Source of the DNA: Chromera velia
Lineage: Eukaryota > Sar > Chromeraceae
Reading direction: 5' to 3'
Assembly: GCA_018398765.1 (NCBI GenBank)
Contig: JAHBMJ010003295.1
Coordinates: 1 to 11,709, forward strand
DNA: 11,709 nucleotides
Shown here: one piece after another, positions 7,513 through 11,709 of the stretch
Layout: every line of letters begins with the position of its first letter
Position numbering within the stretch: the stretch's first letter is position 1
The notes under the pieces: generated by a model
The model's input: only the letters and a program-made list of their open reading frames with translations
Told to the model about the DNA's origin: nothing
The model's database searches: none
Translations under genes and position numbers: made by a program

Positions 7513-9552
7513 ATGCCGTCAAAAGACTGCATGGTTGAGAGCGAAGGCCTCCAATTCCTTGCACAGAAACTGTTTATGGTAGAATTGCAAGATGCCAACA
7601 CCTTCGCCCCCCTTGCCGTCACCCCGTTCGTCACCGTCTCCAGATATTTAAATATCATATTTTGCATAACAACGCCAAGATATTCTACATGTCAACGGAC
7701 TACTCCCTCCCCCTGTGTCCCTCTCAGCATCTTCCCACTCTGCCCACCAGGCCAACCAGCACCAACCAGGCGCGGCGTGAGTGGCAAGAGAAGGTGTACA
7801 TATCCGAATGACGCAACCAACGCCAATTCCACCGTGCGTGCATTAATAGAGATCGCCGTATGGTGCCTGAACGCTACGTCACCCACAGTGACTCAAAAGA
7901 AGGGCATGGCAGGAATGGCTTGTTCATGGATATGATGGAGGAGGTATTCTTCTTCACCTGGCACGTTGCCAGAGGGGAACAGACCTTTAGTCTCGATACC
8001 TATAATCTTGCTAAGCAGATCAGACATGCAGTCAGAAGAGTTTTGGGCTTTCTGGGGGACCGATGCCTCGTCCCGATCAGACATGTGTGACAATGTCATC
8101 CTCCGTCTCCTCGTGGACTGCGTCTACGTTTTTCGTAACAGCAACTGCCACAGGGATGAGATGCATCGCAAAGACATCCCTAAAGCAGACGTGAGCGCTC
8201 TTATGGGCCTTGCGCTGTTTGTTACTAGAGAACTGAAGACCTTCAGAGATGGCGACGACGACGATGTGTGGCCTCTATCTGACTGCTACCATATTGTCCA
8301 TCCGTGTCTCGAGGAACTCATCCTTGATCCCGACATCCATGTGGTATCTGTAGATAGATTGATTGAGGTACTTGAGAAGGGGGGAAACTTCAAGGGAAGG
8401 AGAGGGAAAAGGGTAGACAAGGGAAATGCTAGGTACGGGGTCAAAGACACCAGGGAGAGAGTCGTCCCCTACCTCTATGCCTACATCTTCCTCTTCCTCC
8501 TCTGCAGCTGGTCCCTGTACTGTTTCTCTCTTGTCTGCATTCGCATTATTAGGAGATTTTCCTGTCTTTCAAACAGCATCTGAGCAGCCAAAAAAGCGAG
8601 AAAGGGTGGGTCCATTTCTTTCTTCTATTTTACTGTACTATCGTTTGCATACGAACATCTTTCTATGTATGTAAGTCCCTCCGCTGGCCAGGCTCCCCTT
8701 TTTTCTTTACCTATCATAGTGTGGAGAAGCATTCCTATTGTCACGTGTGTCTTATGTTTTTAGTGCTCTTTTTCTTTTCATCTTTATACAGATGCCTCTC
8801 TTCTCTTCAAAATCTACTCATCAAGGTAACCGTTTGAGTTTCAAGATTGATTGTCACTCTTTGGCCTCTTTTTCTGGCCAGCTCGGTCCGACCTTCTTCA
8901 ATCTGTCATTAAATAAATTTCTCGCACATTGTTCCTTCTTTGTTTGCACATGCATGCCCCTCTGCCCCTGCAGGACTTTCTGCTGAGCCAGGGCTACTCT
9001 AGGTCCGGTCCTGAGCGGTCTCGGATCAGGCGTGAGAGCGAAGGACAGTTCCAGAAAGACCTGGATTCTTTCGGTGCAAGTGTTGAGTACTTGACCTTCT
9101 TCATGGACCCTGAGGCTCAAAGTGACAGCAAAAGACGGCACTCCAGGAAGCTGTCGGATCGCCAAAAGCTCAATCACCCTCGTGATGAATCTAGATCGTG
9201 TTCTCCCGCCCAAGCAGGGCTTCCAGGGCTGATCGGCAGCCTCCAGATCGTCGAGGTGAATGAAGAAAAGAACTACATTAAGGCGCAATTCATGTGTCCC
9301 TGCACAAGACATGTCGCTACCATCAAGCAAAAGCAACACGTGCTAGCTGGAGGTAGCCCCGGACGTCCTTCCCCAACTGTATCCAACCGCAGTCATCGGG
9401 GGCTCTCCTCAACAAAGGCCGCCTCTGTCCCCATCTCCATATCAAGTGAGAGTGGGGGTGAGAGTCAGAGTGAGAGTGAGGATGAGAGTCAGAGTAACAG
9501 CAGCTCAAAGAGTCGGCTTCCACTGGGAGATGTTCTCAATCACCGGGCTTGA
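7513..9552 (+). CDS. Multi-exon gene with a BRCT-like middle domain and Ser/Glu-rich C-terminus (model tentative)
   Basis: Proposed exons are 7513-7776, 8032-8432, 8792-8825 and 8974-9552, about 425 aa. Junctions are CGGC|GTGAGT (7776), ATGCAG|TCAGAA (8032), CTAG|GTACGG (8432), TATACAG|A (8792), CATCAAG|GTAACC (8825) and CCCCTGCAG|GAC (8974); all phases agree. The second exon encodes VILRLLVDCVYVFRN, an acidic loop, YHIVHP, then DPDIHVVSVDRLIEVL. This order of strand, helix, H-V strand and a final VVS-D-L helix resembles BRCT modules of DNA-repair proteins, but the usual GG is MG and the usual Trp is Arg. The last exon has a CPC motif, a Ser/Glu repeat (SESGGESQSESEDESQS) and TGA at 9550-9552. 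Alternative donors at 8367 (GAG|GTACTT) or 8412 would join exon 2 straight to the last exon. The first exon is the least certain, and the function is unknown. Confidence 0.45.
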
Positions 9553-9553
9553 A

Positions 9554-9570
9554 GGGAGGGGGAGGGGGGG
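9554..9570 (+). other. G-quadruplex-type motif just after the stop codon
   Basis: Runs GGG, GGGGG and GGGGGGG separated by single A residues start two bases after the TGA of the BRCT-like gene. The last run can supply two tetrads' worth of guanines, so the minimal four-run pattern is met. It would lie at the very start of the 3' UTR. A role is inference. Confidence 0.5.
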
Positions 9571-9941
9571 AATGATTGAGTGATTCAGGACGACAGCTCA
9601 GTAGAGTGCGGAGAGAAGAAAGAAAGGAAGTTAACGGAAAGAATTTCCTTCCAGGGTTGCGTATCGAATTTCATAACAGGTTCCGGCATATATCCTTTCT
9701 GTGTTGATTACCTGCAATCTGTCTTGTCCCTCCATGCTTCTTTACATTTTATTCATCTCGTTAATTCCTGCTTTCGTCTTTCCTTCATTTGTGTGCTAGA
9801 AAAGGGTCAAAAGGGGGGAAACGGAGGCAGAGATACGCATGGAAGAACGCTTGTACAGGGACTGATACAGAGAGAGGAGCAAAAAGGAGAGAAAGAGAGT
9901 ATACAGAGAGTAGATAGAGTCTATGCCTCTCCACCATGCTT

Positions 9942-9965
9942 CCTTTCTTTCTGTCTTTCTTTTTT

Positions 9966-10000
<35 letters not shown>

Positions 10001-10008
10001 CTCTCTTT
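9942..10008. repeat. TTTC tetranucleotide microsatellite
   Basis: CTTT units are slightly interrupted at the left (CTGTCTTT and a longer T run) and then near-perfect from about 9967 to 10000, passing into CTCTCTTTT. It is a strand-asymmetric polypyrimidine tract. Confidence 0.9.
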
Positions 10009-10154
10009 TGATTGATCATTTCACATCGGAACGACAGGAGCACAGAAGAAGGACAGATAAGAGAGGGGAAGACTCTGTATATGTGGTTCTTCTTCAAGAA
10101 AGATATGGAAGGACACAGAAATTTAAAAAATTTTAAAGAAGACAAACCTAACAA

Positions 10155-10210
10155 AATGAATGAATGAATAAATGAATGAATGAATGAATGAATGAATGAA
10201 TGAATGAATA
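10155..10210. repeat. AATG tetranucleotide microsatellite, about 14 units
   Basis: AATG units run without indels; one unit reads AATA (about 10167-10170). The right end is AATA followed by CACACATAAT. On the lower strand it translates as repeated IHSF, an artefact. Confidence 0.9.
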
Positions 10211-10360
10211 CACACATAATAAACTGGCCAATTCTGTCGAAAGAGCATGCGGCTCGTTCAAACCCCTACTCACTCATCATAAATAATATAATTTAAAGAT
10301 GAAACGGAAATGACTCAGAGTAAGCCAGCTGTAAACAGTTGCATACACAAACAGTGGCTT

Positions 10361-10545
10361 TCACCCCCACTGAGTCCTTTCCACCCTCTTTTTTGAAAGC
10401 TTTTCTTCTCCCTTAAATTCTGCCCCTTTCCTTTAAAAATTTTTTTTTCTTCCTTCCACCCTTTTTTTTTTTTCTTGAATTCGTCTGCCTCATTCTGCCT
10501 CCCTCTTTTCTTCCTTGGACCCTGCTTTTGCTTTCTGCTGTTACA
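10361..10545 (+). repeat. Long pyrimidine-rich tract
   Basis: This is about 185 bp of mostly C and T on the upper strand, with T runs at about 10389-10394, 10441-10449 and 10462-10473, interrupted by short AAA patches. It has no coding value. It lies about 400 bp upstream of the coiled-coil ORF and could be part of the untranslated leader of a retroelement, though no terminal repeat is visible. Confidence 0.6.
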
Positions 10546-10936
10546 CACCACCAAAAAGATTATTTCAAAGATAGATATAGACAGATCTCATGCAACTTAT
10601 GATGTAAGACCCAAACAACAGTTATTTGATACAAAAAAAAGGACTCAAACAGAAAAAAATATTTTGACAAATTTAGATATTTTATTATTTTTTTTTTTGA
10701 CCGCCAAGGAAAATATAAAACAAAGGTAAATTCGAACAGTGTAAACAATAGAAATCCTAATCCTAAACAACATAACTTACTATTGCAAGCTGTCTTCTGT
10801 CTTCTGCGAGCTGCACTCTCAGAGCGAATTGGAGCGAAAGCTTCCCGAGAAGAAAAGGTGAAGAGACGGCAAAGTTTTGGGCACACGTGCAACAGTCAAA
10901 AATCCTTAGCCGTCTCACTTTTTCTTTATAGTCAGA

Positions 10937-11709
10937 ATGACAGAACAGGAGGAAAGAGACGCAGAGACGAACTTTCTGAAGTGCCCTGGCCTCTCTGATA
11001 TCAGCTCAGACGAAGAAGGGACCCATAAAAAGATGCTGAAGGACAGAAAGAAGATGCCCGAGCAGCCAGCTCTCACGGAAGGTGCCATGGAAAGGCTACT
11101 CCGTGAAAGCGAGGCTCGAACAGAAGAGAAATTGGGAGGGAAGATCCAGGGACTGAAAGACAGTATAGAAGAGATGGGGGAGCATTAAAGAAAGATGCAG
11201 CAGACGGTGAACGATCACGAAACAAGACTGGGAAATTTGGAGAAGGGACAGAAAAGATCGGCTAAAGAGAAGGTGGAAGAGGAGAGGAGAATCTGCTTGC
11301 GGGTTGTTCTTGGACTGAAACTGCCCAAGAAAGACATCCACATACACACAAAGAATTTCATTTACACAGCAGCACTCGATCCCAATGGGACGAGAAAAGA
11401 TATCCGACTGCAGGCTGCAGCGTTTGCTGAGATGATGTTCCAGGCATTCCAGGGGGTGATGTCGATGAACCATCAGTCGTGGAGGTCAATGACGAAGATG
11501 GTCTTCAGTGCAGAAACAGTAGCAAGGGATTTCGACTCCCTCTTTAATGAACAGAACAACATGCAGCACCCAGAAATAGGAGACCAACTCCGCTGTGTGA
11601 TCCCAAGGACGAAGGAGCAGACAGACGCGGCAATGAAAAAGTGGGCAGTGGGAGTGATGGGAGATACAGCTTCCAGCGACCAGAAGAAAGAAGAGGCGAG
11701 GAAAGCCCT
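10937..11709 (+). pseudogene. Coiled-coil ORF resembling LINE ORF1, interrupted by one in-frame TAA, partial at right edge
   Basis: ATG 10937 opens an acidic segment (MTEQEERDAETNFLKC, then SDISSDEEG) followed by a coiled coil from about 11085. The frame meets TAA at 11186-11188 but continues open in the same frame for 173 codons to the window end. Hydrophobic residues keep a 4-3-4-3 spacing across the stop: L, I, L, I, M, stop, M, V, H, L, L. The stop thus occupies a core position. A basic patch comes next, then RICLRVVLGLKLP, MVFSAETVARDFDSLF and RCVIPRTKEQTDAAMKKW. Order and texture recall L1-type ORF1 proteins (coiled coil, RRM, C-terminal domain that binds RNA), but no diagnostic motif is decisive. 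A reverse transcriptase ORF, if present, would lie to the right. It is either a dead copy, a read-through gene, or two ORFs (second ATG at 11195). An ordinary host coiled-coil gene is possible. Confidence 0.45.

Larger units (their letters stand above)
9571..10936. other. Intergenic region rich in simple repeats, no gene supported
   Basis: This holds a TTTC microsatellite, an AATG microsatellite and a long pyrimidine-rich tract (listed separately), with purine-rich DNA around 9800-9915. The upper-strand and lower-strand ORFs here are translations of these simple repeats. Near 10920 there is a CTTTTTCTTTATAG acceptor-like site just before the ATG of the coiled-coil ORF. Confidence 0.55.

Noticed and set aside
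9921-10217. Minus-strand ORF with IHSF repeats and plus-strand ORF with FLSF repeats
   Set aside because: Both are translations of tetranucleotide microsatellites.
11186-11188. TAA as a sense codon (ciliate-like genetic code)
   Set aside because: Copy B ends in TAG and copies A, C and the BRCT-like gene end in TGA at homologous or sensible positions, and no other in-frame TAA interrupts a recognised exon.

Overview
The window looks like nuclear DNA of a eukaryotic microbe. Genes are split by short GT-AG introns of about 90-360 bp, GC-richer exons alternate with very AT-rich spacers, and there are microsatellites and pyrimidine tracts. Two of the proteins start with secretory signal peptides. 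A chromerid or other alveolate/algal protist would fit, but nothing here fixes the taxon. Stop usage (TAG and TGA end the recognisable genes) suggests the standard code.

Left half (1-4931): three paralogues of a secreted glycosyltransferase of the GT61/DUF563 type. Only the C-terminal tail of copy A (+) enters at the left edge. Copy B (-, 1063-2678) is a complete two-exon gene. Copy C (+, 3336-4931) is its divergent partner with the same intron at the same place. B and C share a 657-bp head-to-head spacer holding an array of alternating purine-pyrimidine blocks. C carries a 4-bp tandem duplication (CAAG) just before the conserved splice donor, so conventional splicing would shift the frame; an overlapping GC donor could rescue it.

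Middle (4932-7512): an AT-rich spacer, then a sharp composition change near 5455 into a poorly resolved region with splice-like signals. It contains one candidate small two-exon secreted protein (6151-6524) and a degenerate 32-37-bp minisatellite (7141-7315).

Right half (7513-11709): a multi-exon gene on + (about 7513-9552) whose middle part resembles a BRCT fold and whose tail is Ser/Glu-rich. After it come 1.4 kb of simple repeats and pyrimidine-rich DNA, then an ORF running off the right edge. That ORF encodes a coiled coil followed by a region reminiscent of LINE ORF1 proteins. One in-frame TAA sits exactly at a heptad core position, so this looks like a decayed retroelement ORF or a read-through one.

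Only the GT61 group clearly works as a family. No functional link between it and the right-hand genes can be seen.
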